The notes beneath the pieces were generated by a model. It worked only from the letters and a program-made list of their open reading frames with translations. It was not told the origin of the DNA and searched no databases. Of a stretch of DNA of 64,000 bases, positions 47,076-58,323 are shown piece by piece. The position numbers and the translations under genes were made by a program. The stretch is from Costus lasius. Its lineage: Eukaryota > Streptophyta > Magnoliopsida > Zingiberales > Costaceae. Where the stretch lies: contig CM050454.1 in NCBI GenBank assembly GCA_027563935.2, positions 49,318,596 through 49,382,595 on the forward strand, in the 5' to 3' direction. How positions within the stretch are numbered: the first letter of the stretch is position 1; every line of letters starts with the position of its first letter.

Positions 47076-50000
47076 CTAATGGTTGAGAAATCTCAAACCC
47101 ATATTATTACAGTGCTTCTCATGCTTCTGCTGCGCCAGAGGCTTGGTAAGTGGGTCTGCCAGATTGTCATCTGTATGAACCTTGCATATTTTGATCTCGC
47201 CACGATCAATGATCTCCCGGATCAAGTGAAACCGTCTCTGTATGTGCTTGGACTTCTGGTGCGACCGCGGTTCCTTTGCTTGTGCGATGGCTCCAGTGTT
47301 ATCACAGAAGATAACCAAAGGATCTGCACTCGAAGGAACGACACCAAGTTCTCTCACGAACTTACGAATCCACACTGCCTCCTTAGATGCTTCCGAGGCT
47401 GCAACATACTCGGCTTCTGTTGTGGAATCAGCAACAGTTGACTGTTTGAAACTTTTCCACACCACTGCTCCACCATTCAAGCTAAAAACATAGCCTGATT
47501 GCGATCGGAAATCATCCTGGTCCGACTGGAACGAAGCGTCAGTATATCCCTCTATACTGAGTTCTTCCTGACCACCATATATCAAGAACATATCTTTGGT
47601 CCTCCGCAGATATTTTAAAATGTTCTTGACCGCAATCCAGTGCGCCAAACCTGGATTACTTTGGAATCGACTGGTTACGCTTAACCCGTAAGCGACGTCT
47701 GGGCGAGTACACAACATCGCATACATAATGGATCCAATAGCCGAAGCATAAGGCGTATTGTCCATTTCATCTTTCTCAGTCTGTGTTTGTGGACACTGAC
47801 TCTTTGAAAGATTCAGACCATGTCTGACTGGAAGATATCCACGTTTAGAATTCTCTAAATGGAATCTCTCCAGGACTTTATCGATGTAAGTACTCTGGCA
47901 CAGCCCGAGAAGCCTCTTAGATCTATCCCGGTAGATCTTCACACCTAGTACATAGGCTGCTTCTCCTAAATCTTTCATCTGGAAACATTTTCCTAACCAT
48001 GCCTTAACAGCATGCAGTTCAGGAATATCATTTCCAATGATTAAGATATCATCGACGTAGAGGATTAGGAATGTAATCACGCTCCCACTAAACCTCTTAT
48101 ATACACACGGGTCATCCTCGTTCTTGATGAAACCAAACTCAGAGATTGATTCATCAAAACGAATGTTCCAGCTTCTTGATGCTTGTTTCAGTCCATAAAT
48201 GGACTTCTTTAACTTGCATATTTTATGACGATCTGATGGATTAGTGAAACCCTCAGGTTGTGTCATATACACATCCTCATCCAGATTTCCATTAAGGAAA
48301 GCTGTTTTCACATCCATCTGCCAGATCTCATAGTCGTAATATGCTGCTATCGCGAAAAGAATCCGAATAGACTTAAACATGGCTACAGGAGAGAAAGTTT
48401 CATCATAATCTATCCCGTAGATTTGTTTGAAACCTTTCGCTACTAGCCTGCCTTTATAGGTAACCACGTTACCATCCATGTCAATCTTCTTCTTGAAGAT
48501 CCATTTACAGCCTATAGGGATTACTCCCGGAGGCGGATCAACCAAATCCCAGACCTGGTTATCTGACATGGAGTCCATTTCGGCTCGCATAGCTTCAAGC
48601 CATCTAGCTGATTCCGGTCCACTGACCGCATCCGCATAAGTGAGGGGTTCATCATTATCAATGATGTAGACTCCGTCATAGCGCTCAGGCTGTCGACGGA
48701 TCCTTCCCGATCTTCGCGGTTCCCGTGATATTTGAGCCTCAGGTTGCTCAATAACCTGATCTACCGGCTCAGGCTCATCCAACTGTGCTTGACTACTTTG
48801 TCCTTCCTCTGGATTCTCATCCAGCTTTATTTCTCTCCCACTGGCCTCTTGCAGAAGAAACTCCTTCTCAAGAAATATGGCCGTCCGAGCAACAAAAACC
48901 TTGTTCTCTTTGGGATCGTAGAAATAATAACCCTTAGTTTCCTTAGGGTAACCGACAAAGATACATTTCTCAGATCTGCTCTCTAGTTTCCCAGAGGCGA
49001 GCTTTTTGACATAAGCCTCGCAACCCCAGATCCTGATAAATGTCAAGCTAGGCTGTTTCCCATACCATAACTCATATGGCGTCTTTAAAACTGCCTTGGA
49101 TGGCACTCGGTTTAGTACCTTTGCAGCTGTTTCCAGTGCAAAACCCCAAAAGGAGTATGGAAGAGTAGCCTGACTCATCATAGAACGAACCATATCAAGT
49201 AACGTTCTATTTCTCCTCTCGGACACACCATTCCACTGCGGTGTTCCTGGCGGAGTGAGCTGTGAGATAATCCCACACTCCTTCAGATAGTCAGTAAACG
49301 CATGACTCAGGTATTCACCACCTCGATCAGAACGAAGTGCCTTGATATTTCGGCCTAGCTGATTCTGTACTTCATTTTTGAACTCTTTGAACTTGTCAAA
49401 AGATTCACTTTTATGTCTTATTAAATAGACATATCCATACCTACTGAAATCATCAGTAAAGGTAATGAAGTACTGATAGCCACCTCTGGCATGTTTACTA
49501 AAAGGCCCACACACATCACTGTGTATAAGGTCAAGTAAACCTGAAGTCCTCTGACCTTTGTGAAGAAAAGGAGACTTCGTCATTTTACCCATCAAACAAG
49601 CTTTGCATGTATCAATCTCCTCATAGGAGAATGATCCCAGCAGTCCATGTTCATGCAACCGCTTAATGCGCTTCTCGTTTATATGGCCTAAACGACTATG
49701 CCATAACAAGGTGCTGTCATCAGCATATTTGGCTTTCTTATTATCAATGTTTTGTATAGAATTTTCCATGTCCAACATGTATAACCCATTGTTAATTGAA
49801 CCAGTTGCATACACAATATTATCATGAGATAAAACACACTTTGAAATCTTGCATTCAAAGGCAAATCCTTTCCTGACAAGAGCAGGAATAGAGATAATAT
49901 TCTTTGTGATACTCGGTACAAAATAACAATTGTTCAATTCTAATACAATGCCAGATGGTAAAGAAATGAAATAGTCTCCTACAGCAACAGCAGCAACCCG

Positions 50001-50960
50001 TGCCCCGTTTCCAACTCGTAGGTCTACCTCATGCTGTCCCACCTGCCTTCTTCTCTTGAGTTCCTGTACATTTGAACAAATGTGAACTCCACATGCAGTG
50101 TCCAACACCCATGAAATAGTAGAAGAAGATAACATGACCTCAGTCACATATATACCTGAGCCAGAAGCGATGCTTCCCCTCTTATCTCCTTGGAGCGCTT
50201 TACAGTCCTTTTTCCAGTGACCCAGCTGGCCACAGTGGAAACACCTGTTATCCTTCGACCGCTTCACCTTCTGTTTCAGGGCCTTGCTGTAATTCTTGAC
50301 AGGGGCCTTGCCCTTCTTCCCCTTCTTCTTGTTCCTAAAAGGAACCATTAAGACAGAGGTTGAAGGCTTACCCTTCAGAGTTTCCTCAGTTGTCAAGAGC
50401 ATATTCAGCAACTCTGCCGGCGTACAATCGATTTTGTTCATATTAAAGTTAATGATGAACGCATCGAAAGAAGGCGGAAGAGACTGCAGAATAATATCTA
50501 CAGCAAGCTCCTGGTTGACGGTATGCCCCAGTTTCTCCAGAGCCTCCTTGTGCCCAATCATCTTGAGCACGTGAGCTCCCACTGGGCTCCCCTCAGCCAG
50601 TTTGCTCTGAAAGAAGAGCTTTGTCAGATTATAGCGTTCTGTCCTCGCCTGTGCAGCATACAGCATCTTGAGGTTCGCTATAATTTCTATAGCCGACATA
50701 TCCTCATGCTGACGCTGCAGCGGTGGCGTCATAGACGCTAGCATCAGGCAAGCGACATCAATGCTATCATTGACGTGCTTTTCGTAGGCATCCCGAACCG
50801 CCCTTGCGGCGTTCGGAGCGGGCTGCGGCGGTATCGCCGTCTCGAGGACATACAGTTTCCTCTCTGCCTTAAGAACGATCTTAAGGTATCCAAACCAGTC
50901 AGAGAAGTTCGGCCCAGCAAACTTCTCCCTTTCCAGTAGGGATCGCACATTGAAGCTCAT
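47076..50960 (-). CDS. Element E gag-pol polyprotein, intact
   Basis: 1294 codons, unbroken, with the same coordinates along the protein as in A: zinc knuckle 240-253, protease D287 (WVLDTACG), integrase HHCC (421, 426, 452, 455) and D482/D545/E581, RT D883 and YVDD 968-971, RNase H D1141/E1182/D1220. At most sites where A is unusual, E has the residue shared with C, D and F, so E is the better candidate for a functional copy. It lies on the minus strand, opposite to C and H, inside the leader of D. Expression would start from its own LTR at about 54500-52811. Confidence 0.95.
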   Translation of the reverse strand: MSFNVRSLLEREKFAGPNFSDWFGYLKIVLKAERKLYVLETAIPPQPAPNAARAVRDAYEKHVNDSIDVACLMLASMTPPLQRQHEDMSAIEIIANLKMLYAAQARTERYNLTKLFFQSKLAEGSPVGAHVLKMIGHKEALEKLGHTVNQELAVDIILQSLPPSFDAFIINFNMNKIDCTPAELLNMLLTTEETLKGKPSTSVLMVPFRNKKKGKKGKAPVKNYSKALKQKVKRSKDNRCFHCGQLGHWKKDCKALQGDKRGSIASGSGIYVTEVMLSSSTISWVLDTACGVHICSNVQELKRRRQVGQHEVDLRVGNGARVAAVAVGDYFISLPSGIVLELNNCYFVPSITKNIISIPALVRKGFAFECKISKCVLSHDNIVYATGSINNGLYMLDMENSIQNIDNKKAKYADDSTLLWHSRLGHINEKRIKRLHEHGLLGSFSYEEIDTCKACLMGKMTKSPFLHKGQRTSGLLDLIHSDVCGPFSKHARGGYQYFITFTDDFSRYGYVYLIRHKSESFDKFKEFKNEVQNQLGRNIKALRSDRGGEYLSHAFTDYLKECGIISQLTPPGTPQWNGVSERRNRTLLDMVRSMMSQATLPYSFWGFALETAAKVLNRVPSKAVLKTPYELWYGKQPSLTFIRIWGCEAYVKKLASGKLESRSEKCIFVGYPKETKGYYFYDPKENKVFVARTAIFLEKEFLLQEASGREIKLDENPEEGQSSQAQLDEPEPVDQVIEQPEAQISREPRRSGRIRRQPERYDGVYIIDNDEPLTYADAVSGPESARWLEAMRAEMDSMSDNQVWDLVDPPPGVIPIGCKWIFKKKIDMDGNVVTYKGRLVAKGFKQIYGIDYDETFSPVAMFKSIRILFAIAAYYDYEIWQMDVKTAFLNGNLDEDVYMTQPEGFTNPSDRHKICKLKKSIYGLKQASRSWNIRFDESISEFGFIKNEDDPCVYKRFSGSVITFLILYVDDILIIGNDIPELHAVKAWLGKCFQMKDLGEAAYVLGVKIYRDRSKRLLGLCQSTYIDKVLERFHLENSKRGYLPVRHGLNLSKSQCPQTQTEKDEMDNTPYASAIGSIMYAMLCTRPDVAYGLSVTSRFQSNPGLAHWIAVKNILKYLRRTKDMFLIYGGQEELSIEGYTDASFQSDQDDFRSQSGYVFSLNGGAVVWKSFKQSTVADSTTEAEYVAASEASKEAVWIRKFVRELGVVPSSADPLVIFCDNTGAIAQAKEPRSHQKSKHIQRRFHLIREIIDRGEIKICKVHTDDNLADPLTKPLAQQKHEKHCNNMGLRFLNH

Positions 50961-52796
50961 GGTGTTCGTTGCTGCAGGAATCTACAACAAGCAAGAACAT
51001 CAAGGTCAGTATCAATGTTTCAGAATCAATCCAGGACTTAAGAAAGATTCTTTTCCCACTATTTTGTCTGACTGAAAAATCCAGTAAACAGTCCGAAAGA
51101 GTAACACTCTTTTAGTGAGATGGGATCCAGATTTCATACTTGGTCTCCGCGTCCCGCTCAGGCGAGATAAGATGCACAGAGATGACAAGCACTAGTTTCT
51201 GGTAGGCTGTCCCAGCCAATCGCCAACCCGTGCGATTCCCCTTCATCTTGGCAATCCAGCAGACTGTGCCAACTGAGTTGGTACAACACAGTCTCTGATC
51301 CCAGAGATGGCTGCCTCCATGTGCTACCATATGCGCCACATATGTAGCCTACATGGTCAAGCTTACCCGACCTACTCCCTGGACCACCACGTGCTATGCT
51401 GAGCAACGAGAGGGGATAAATCCCAACTCTGTAACACGCAGGTGAAATCCAGCACCGTCTGAAGATAGATGGACGTGCCCACTGAGTGGGTTCAACACGG
51501 CTCCAACGATAGTCAGAAAGGTGAGGTTTCGCGTCAGAAGGCTTACGAGCTTGATATGTTAGCGTTGGATTTTAACGGTCTTTTATCTTCTTACTATCAG
51601 GCATGTCCTATGGCTATAGCAGAAGATAAACATAAATATGCAATTCTAATTATTAGCAATAAGTAGAAAGCATGATCTTATGTGGTAAAAGCCCATGAAC
51701 CCTAGTAAGACCTTAAGATTACTTAAGTCTTCACTTGAGCTTCATTGCATCTCATCTGGTCCAACCCAGTGCCCTAGCGCCAAGAGCACCTCAGGTGCAC
51801 CACCAGGTGAATGCCCCTCTTGGATGTGTGCCTTTGTTCTTGTCTAATCAAAGTACATTTGATCTATCTAGACAAGGTTGACTCGCAGGTCAACAACATA
51901 TTATAAATTAAGTACAATGTGATTCGCAGATCACAAATTAATTTACAATTTTTAAGTCCAGGCACGCAGGCCCCAGCACAGCACACAATTGGGCAACCCA
52001 CACAAGACTAAATAAACAAGCATATGGTTCAATCAACATGTGATCCAATCATCTTGAAATTAAAAGTTTTGAAAACCCCATGGCATCAATTTTAATTTCC
52101 TTATGAGCCCTACAACCTTACAATGGTCCATTGATGGGGATCCACTCATCCATCTAGTTAGATCCTTTGCCCTTGCATGCACCGAGTCCTAACTGACCCG
52201 AGTTGACCTAATGGTCAACCATGCATGCGCCAAGGGCTGAACTACCCCCATGAGTTTTGGCAAGCGGGTGTGACCCCGGGCCTAACTCAAGTGTGTTCAG
52301 TAGTGTCTCAACCAGACCTCGCTACACGCCCTAGATGCAGTCAACCTATAGCCACCTTGTGCTTGCGCATAGGTGCTATCAGGTTAACCCATCTGAGCTG
52401 TCAGATGGTCTGATCAGACTTGGATCTAACCTAGTGGTGACTTCAACCCCATCAACCCATCTAAGGGTTTAATGTAGTGGCACCTTAGATCTAATCAAGC
52501 GCACAAGATGTGAGTTTTAGAAAAACCTTAGAACATGCGCTAACATCAAACAAAGTTGATAACCCTTAGATCTAAGGGGGTCCCCTTCTAGGGGGAGCGC
52601 AAACTTGAGGGGGTCCCCTTCAAGGGGGAGCGCATACATAGCCCATGATACAAGCGCAAGCTGCATGTTAGCATGATACAAGCGCAATCTACAAGTACAT
52701 GTAACCATGCATCATGAAAGCAAAGCATCAAGTAAGCGCAACAAGCATGGATCACATAACACTTCTAGCAATCATATAGATCATATGGAGAGCCTT
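50961..52796 (-). other. Element E leader
   Basis: Leader with two 28-bp-type units (about 52640-52700) and two CCCCCTT/AAGGGGG hairpins (about 52575-52635). The acceptor-like signal lies just upstream of the ATG on the minus strand (near 50980). Confidence 0.8.
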
Positions 52797-52808
52797 GCTC
52801 TGATACCA
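52797..52808 (-). other. Element E primer-binding site
   Basis: GCTCTGATACCA on the plus strand, i.e. a perfect TGGTATCAGAGC on the element strand, two bases from the LTR. Confidence 0.92.
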
Positions 52809-52810
52809 AT

Positions 52811-54504
52811 TGAAGGAAACCCTAAACATTAGGGGTTGAAACCCTAAACATGCGCATCTAGCATGCATAGCGGAAAAAGGGCTTCAAGTAGATCGCATAT
52901 GAACTATATAATCAACATGAAGCTATGAGTTGAGATCTATACCATAGCCATAAGGTTGGAGGTCGGCTTGGAAGAAGAGAGCAAACTTGATCTCCTCCGA
53001 AAGTTCACACACAAAGGTGATGAAGACTCCTCACTTGCGCACCTCTTGTGCTAGCAAGAATGCCAAGATGTCTTTGATCGAGTATAGGAAAGAGATGAAG
53101 ACTTCTTTGCTTGGCCGATCCTTTCTCCAAGATGTCGTCTCCTTCACCAATGTCTCGTCACGAGAGCAAGCGAAGGCCGAGAGTGAATGGAGCGTTCACT
53201 TGTCATTTGCGTTCAAGGAGACATGCGCTTATGACTTTCCAAATTAGGAAAAACATTAAGCCATGCGTTCAAGATCTCTAAACCGATCTTAAACTCCACA
53301 AAACGCCTTAAACAATGAACCATGCGTTCAAGCCCTTGAACCGGTTCAAAGCAAATGTGTTTGGACCAAAAGCCAAACCAAACCGGCCCAAGCCAAATCG
53401 GTCTAGATCAACCAAACCCTAAGGTTTCCAATCTAACCATTCATCTCATGATGCTCTTGATCTCACCGATCTAGCATCATCTCTCTCGATCGAAGCTTAC
53501 CGATCTCAAGCCCTAATCAATCAAACATGATCAGACCAGATCTCACTTACAATCAGAGATTAAATCCCTTTAAACTGAACCGAAACAATTCAGTCCACAC
53601 GATCTGACTTAAGCAAGCCATATCACCAAATTGTGCGACCCTAAGGGTTTCCTTTAAATGTCGGTAATGATAACTTTCGTTATCATGACCAGTGAGGGGT
53701 ATCTAGCAACACATCACTGTCTCCCGATATAAAGGAAAAAGTCTTCCAAGACTACACCCAAACCATGGCACAAGTGTGACTCAATTCACAAGGCATACAT
53801 GTGTCCTTTGCCACTGGATGTTCTTATTGGACAAGCGGGTCAAGCTTGTAACTCCAATACGATGAGCATGATTAGATCAGATGCACATAGTCATCTGGGT
53901 ATGGCCATACACTTCCTCAATCATCTCATATAAGGGGGGCCCTTTAGAACATCACACTCCTTGAACAAGGAGACGGCAATCCTTTATCTATCACTAGTGC
54001 CCTAACCTGATTCAAGCTCACCATCCAAGATAGTCTATAATCATTATGTTTCAAATGATATTGAACTACCTCAAGACAATGACAATCATCATTCAGAAAC
54101 ACAAGTGATCTCAAGTCAGAGGACATGTGCCACTTGCTGCATACAAGGATCATTCACATTGTGACAAGCAATGGAATATCCCAGTAGGGTCTGTCCAGTA
54201 CATCCAATGTACCCATGAGTCTACATCTTATTCCATGCTCGAAGCATCCTATAAGATTAGCACTCATATCAGTCTCAATCATATCAAGGCTGTCTCATGT
54301 TCACCAAGATATCTCGACTAAGGACTTATAGCCTGTCAGCCTAGCTGAACAGCTTTGAGACATTATTCAGAAGTACACTTATTACAGCAGACAAGGTAAC
54401 AACCTGAATAATAACCATGCCTTTTATAAACATAAGAGTTTATTACATGATACTTTTACAATCCCAAAGGCCTCAAACATTAGCCTTAAGGGCATACCCC
54501 AACA
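52811..54504 (-). mobile_element. Element E 5' LTR
   Basis: 1694 bp; ends TACCCCAACA at 54504. Dyad at 53669-53684, where both flanking CG dinucleotides have become CA/TG relative to the 3' LTR. Confidence 0.94.
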
Positions 54505-54509
54505 AAAAC
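54505..54509. repeat. Right target-site duplication of element E (aaaac)
   Basis: Matches 45358-45362; D leader resumes after it. Confidence 0.9.
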
Positions 54510-54543
54510 ATATAGCAATCATATAAATCATGCGTTAACCTTC

Positions 54544-54555
54544 GCTCTGATACCA
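54544..54555 (-). other. Element D primer-binding site
   Basis: GCTCTGATACCA on the plus strand, a perfect tRNA-Met complement on the element strand, two bases from the D 5' LTR. Confidence 0.92.
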
Positions 54556-54557
54556 AT

Positions 54558-56236
54558 TGGAGGTTGCATAAGGGGGGGGCGAAACCCTAAAGTGGCGCAA
54601 ATAAAAACATGGGCAGCGGATACTAGGGTTTCGTAGAATCGGATAGCATGCATTATACGATCAACTATCAAAACTTGAATAGATAAGAAAAGTTCTCACC
54701 ATTGCCATCGCTTGGACGATGTCTTGAAATCAAAGACCAAAAGAGATCTTCTCCAGAGGATGCGCACACAAGATGAGAATGCGCTCACTTCCTTGGTGCT
54801 CCTTGTGCTAGCAAGGTTCCAAAGGCGTCCTTGATCGAATGGAAGGGATGGAGAGTTGCTTGGCGAGAGTCTCCTTCTTTCTTTTCGTCCACCTTCACAC
54901 ATCCAAGAGTTCTCTCTCGAGAGGAAGAGGCGGGGCACAAGAAAGGGAGAGAGCAATGTGGCGACGTGAGGCGTGTGAAAGTGGCTTCTAAAAATAGTAA
55001 ACCACCTCTTCATGCGACCATGAAGTTTTACCCCAATCGCAACTTGTTCTAGATTTGAACCAAGCGCTCATCCATGAGCTGGTTTAATTTGATTCGGTTC
55101 AAATGCCAAATAACCCAAGCCACTTGGTCTAGATCTCAATTAAACCCTAAGGCTCCAGATCTGACCGTTCATCTCTTTGATGCTCCTGATCTCACCGATC
55201 TAGCATCCATTCTCTCGATCGAAGCTTACCGATCTCAAGCCCTAATCAATCAAACATGATCAGACCAGATCTCGCTTACAATCAGAGATTAATTCCCTTT
55301 AAACTGAACCTGAACAATTCAGTCCACACGATCTGACTTAAGTAAGTCATATCATCAAATTGTGCGACCTTGAGGGTTTCCTTTAAATGTCGGTAACGAT
55401 AACTCACGTTATCACGATCAGTGAGGGGTATCTAGCAACACATCACTGTCTCCCGATATAAAGGAAAGAGTCTTCCAAGACTACACCCAAACCACAGCAC
55501 AAGTGTGAATCAACTTCACAAGGCATACATGTTTCCTTTGCCACTGGATGTTCTTATTGGACAAGCCTGTCAAGCTTGTAACTCCAATATGATGAGCATG
55601 ATTAGATCAGATGAACAGAGTCACCTGGGTATGGCCATACACTTTCTCAATCATCTCATCCAGGGGGGCCCCTTTAGAACATCACACTCCTTAAACAAGG
55701 AGACGGCAATCCTATATCTATCACTAGTGCCCTAACCTGACTCAAGCTCACCATCCAAGATAGTCTATAATCATTATGTTTCAAATGATATTGAACTACC
55801 TCAAAACAATGACAATCATCATTTAGTAAACACAAGTGATCTCAAGTCAGAGGAAATGTGCCACTTGTTACAATCAAGGATTATTCACATTGTGACAAGC
55901 AATTGAATATCCTAGTAGGGTCAGTCCAGTACATCCAATGTACCCATGAGTCTACATCTTATTCCATGCTCGAAGCATCCTATAAGATTAGAACACATAT
56001 TAGTCTCAATCATATCAAGGCTGTCTCATGTTCACCAAGATATATCGACTAAGGACTTAACTGCATGTCAGCCTAGCTGAACAGCTTTGAGACATTATTC
56101 AGAGGAACATATATATTGCAGCAGACAATGTAGCAACCTGAATAATAACCATGCCCTTATAAACATAAGAGTTTATTACATGATACTGATACAATCCCAA
56201 GGCCTCAAACATTAGCCTTAAGGGCATACCCCAACA
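54558..56236 (-). mobile_element. Element D 5' LTR
   Basis: 1679 bp, from TGGAGGTTGCAT to TACCCCAACA. Followed by acata and the rest of the C 3' LTR. Confidence 0.93.
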
Positions 56237-56241
56237 ACATA
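56237..56241. repeat. Right target-site duplication of element D (acata)
   Basis: Matches 38008-38012. Confidence 0.9.
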
Positions 56242-57453
56242 ATGATTATAGACTATCTTGGATGGTGAGCTTGAGTCAGGTTAGAGCACTAGTGATAGAC
56301 ATAGGATTGCCGTCTCCTTAATTGGAGTGTGATGTTCTAAAGGGGCCCCCTGGATGAGATGATTGAGAAAAGAGTATGGCCATACCCAGGTGACTATGTT
56401 CATCTGATCTAATCATGCTCATCATATTGGAGTTACAAGCTTGACACGCTTGTCCAATAAGAACATCCAGTGGCAAAAGAAATATGCATGCCTTGTGAGT
56501 TGATTCACACTTGTGCTATGGTTTGGGTGTAGTCTTGGAAGACTCTTTTCTTTATATCAGGAGACAGTGATGTGTTGCTAGATACCCCTCACTGATCGTG
56601 ATAACGTTAGTTATCGTTACCGACATTTAAAGGAAACCCTTAGGGTCGCACAATTTGATGATATGGCTTACTTAAGTCAGATCGTGTGGACTGAATTGTT
56701 TTGGTTCAGTTTAAAGGGATTTAATCTCTGATTGTAAGTGAGATCTGGTCTGATCATGTTTGATTGATTAGGGCTTAAGATCGGTAAGCTTCGATTGAGA
56801 GAATAGATGCTCGATCGGTGAGATCAGGAGCATTAAGAGATGAACGGTCAGATCTTGAACCTTTAGGTTTAATATGATCTGGACTGAACACTTGGCTTGA
56901 TTGGTTTCTTGAGCCGAACCAAATTGAACCGGCTCATATATGAGCGCATGGTTCAAAGGGAGAAGAGGTGGCGACTTGTTCACTTGGCGTGAATGTTTGA
57001 GCGAGTGGTGGTTTCTATTTTTAGAAACCATGATCTCCACTTGGAGATCTCTCACGTTCGAAGAGAATTAATTCTATTCTCGCCTCTCTACCCATTATTC
57101 CTCTCGACACTTTCGTGTGTGGCGACGCTTGGAGCTTTGAGGAGGATTCGGCCAAGAAAGGAAAATCGTCTCCATCCCTTCCATACGTTCAAGACTTCTT
57201 GGAACCTTGCTAGCACAAGGAGCACCAAGAAAGTAGGCACACTCTCATCTTGTGTGCGCATTCTCTGGAGGAGACCCCTGTCGATCTCTGCTTCCTAGAC
57301 GCCATCCAAACGAAATGGCTATGGTATGAATCTAAACCTTATGAAGTTAATCATATGTCATTACGTAAGGTCTCTTGAAACCCTAGTTTCCGCTTGCAAA
57401 ATTATTTGCGCCACCTGATAGGGTTTCGCCCCCTTAGCTATAGGGGACTTGCA
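56242..57453 (+). mobile_element. Element C 3' LTR, second piece
   Basis: Continues exactly where 38012 stopped and matches 30600-31810 with five differences. Ends GGGGACTTGCA, then gattg. Confidence 0.93.
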
Positions 57454-57458
57454 GATTG
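57454..57458. repeat. Right target-site duplication of element C (gattg)
   Basis: Matches 30134-30138. It is also the first recognisable base run of the resumed element H. Confidence 0.85.
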
Positions 57459-58323
57459 AACATAACAATGAATTAGACTTGGAAAAATTTCTTGTGCATG
57501 AGCAGTCCCAAACTAGTTTGCCACCTCATAAGGGTGATGAACCTAAAGGTGATGAGCCATGTCAGTCAGATGTTTCTAAATCGAGTTCACCTGCACCTTA
57601 TAGGCCACCTATACCCTTTCCCCAGAGACTAGTGCAAGCAAAGTTAGACAAACAATTTGAGAATTTCTTGATGTTTTGAAAAAGCTTTATATTAATATTC
57701 TGTTCACTGAAACTTTATTTCAAATGCCCTCATATACTAAATTTTTGAAATAAAATTTGTCTAATAAGAGAAAGATAGATGACTATGGTACTGTGGTTTT
57801 AACTAAAGAATTTAGTGCTATTATCTAGAATAAGTTGCCACCGAAATTAAAGGATCCAAGTAGTTTCTCTATACCTTGTTCAATTGAGAGTGTGGCTTTT
57901 GACCGAGCCTTATGTGATTTGGGTGCTAGTGTAAGCCTAATGCCATTATCTATTTGCAGGAAATTGGACATGGGAGAGTTTAAACCAACTTTAATATCTT
58001 TGCAGCTCGCTGATTCATCGGTAAAGTATCCAGTTGGTATTTTAGAAAATATTCCAATCCAAGTAGGTAAGTATTTTATTCCAGTAGATTTTGTGGTTTT
58101 TGAAATAGAAGAAAGTTCCAAAAATCCAATCATCCTTGGTAGACCCTTTTTAGCCACAGAGGAGCAGTCATAGATGTTAAGAAAGGAAAACTCAGATTTG
58201 ATATTTGTGAAAATATAATTGAGTTTGATTTAACAGATTCATTGAAAAAAGCATCATATTCATGATCATATTGTAGTATTGATGTAATAGATGATGTTGT
58301 TAGTGATATGCATAACTTATTTG
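57459..58323 (+). pseudogene. Element H gag-protease region, broken
   Basis: Resumes element H. About 57455-57679 encodes the linker (IEHNNELDLEKF, then PPIPFPQRL). A frameshift near 57675 leads to a segment typical of Athila-like elements (MPSYTKFLK), which holds a TAA and, at 57826-57828, a TAG where related proteins have Gln. From 57835 an open frame covers the retropepsin, with active-site CDLGAS, MPLSICRKL, and a closing ILGRPFLAT ending near 58160. Bases 58174-58323 are the protease-RT linker, then element F begins. The order and spacing agree with the gag half at 12529-13606, which supports one original element. Confidence 0.85.
58319..58323. repeat. Left target-site duplication of element F (atttg)
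   Basis: Five bases before the F LTR; the right copy is outside the window, so this is inferred. Confidence 0.5.

Larger units (their letters stand above)
45363..54504 (-). mobile_element. Element E: complete inverted Copia element in D leader
   Basis: 9142 bp, flanked by aaaac. LTRs 45363-47055 (3') and 52811-54504 (5') differ by four substitutions and one 1-bp indel by eye (about 0.3%). The polyprotein is intact. It is nearest to A in leader structure: no tRNA-like segment, 28-bp repeats present. Confidence 0.95.
38013..56236 (-). mobile_element. Element D: inverted Copia retrotransposon in C 3' LTR
   Basis: Minus-strand family member: 3' LTR 38013-39690, gag-pol pseudogene 39711-43594, leader 43595-45357 plus 54510-54543, PBS 54544-54555, 5' LTR 54558-56236. 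It is flanked by acata and itself contains element E. The LTRs differ at about 19 positions by eye, 13 of them packed into about 260 bp; see the conversion finding. Confidence 0.93.
30139..57453 (+). mobile_element. Element C: Copia retrotransposon, 3' LTR split by D
   Basis: Family A-type element with 5' LTR 30139-31810, gag-pol pseudogene 33648-37532 and 3' LTR in two pieces (37553-38012 and 56242-57453). The outer target-site duplication is gattg. The two LTRs differ at about 9 of 1672 positions by eye (0.54%), spread along the length. Confidence 0.92.
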
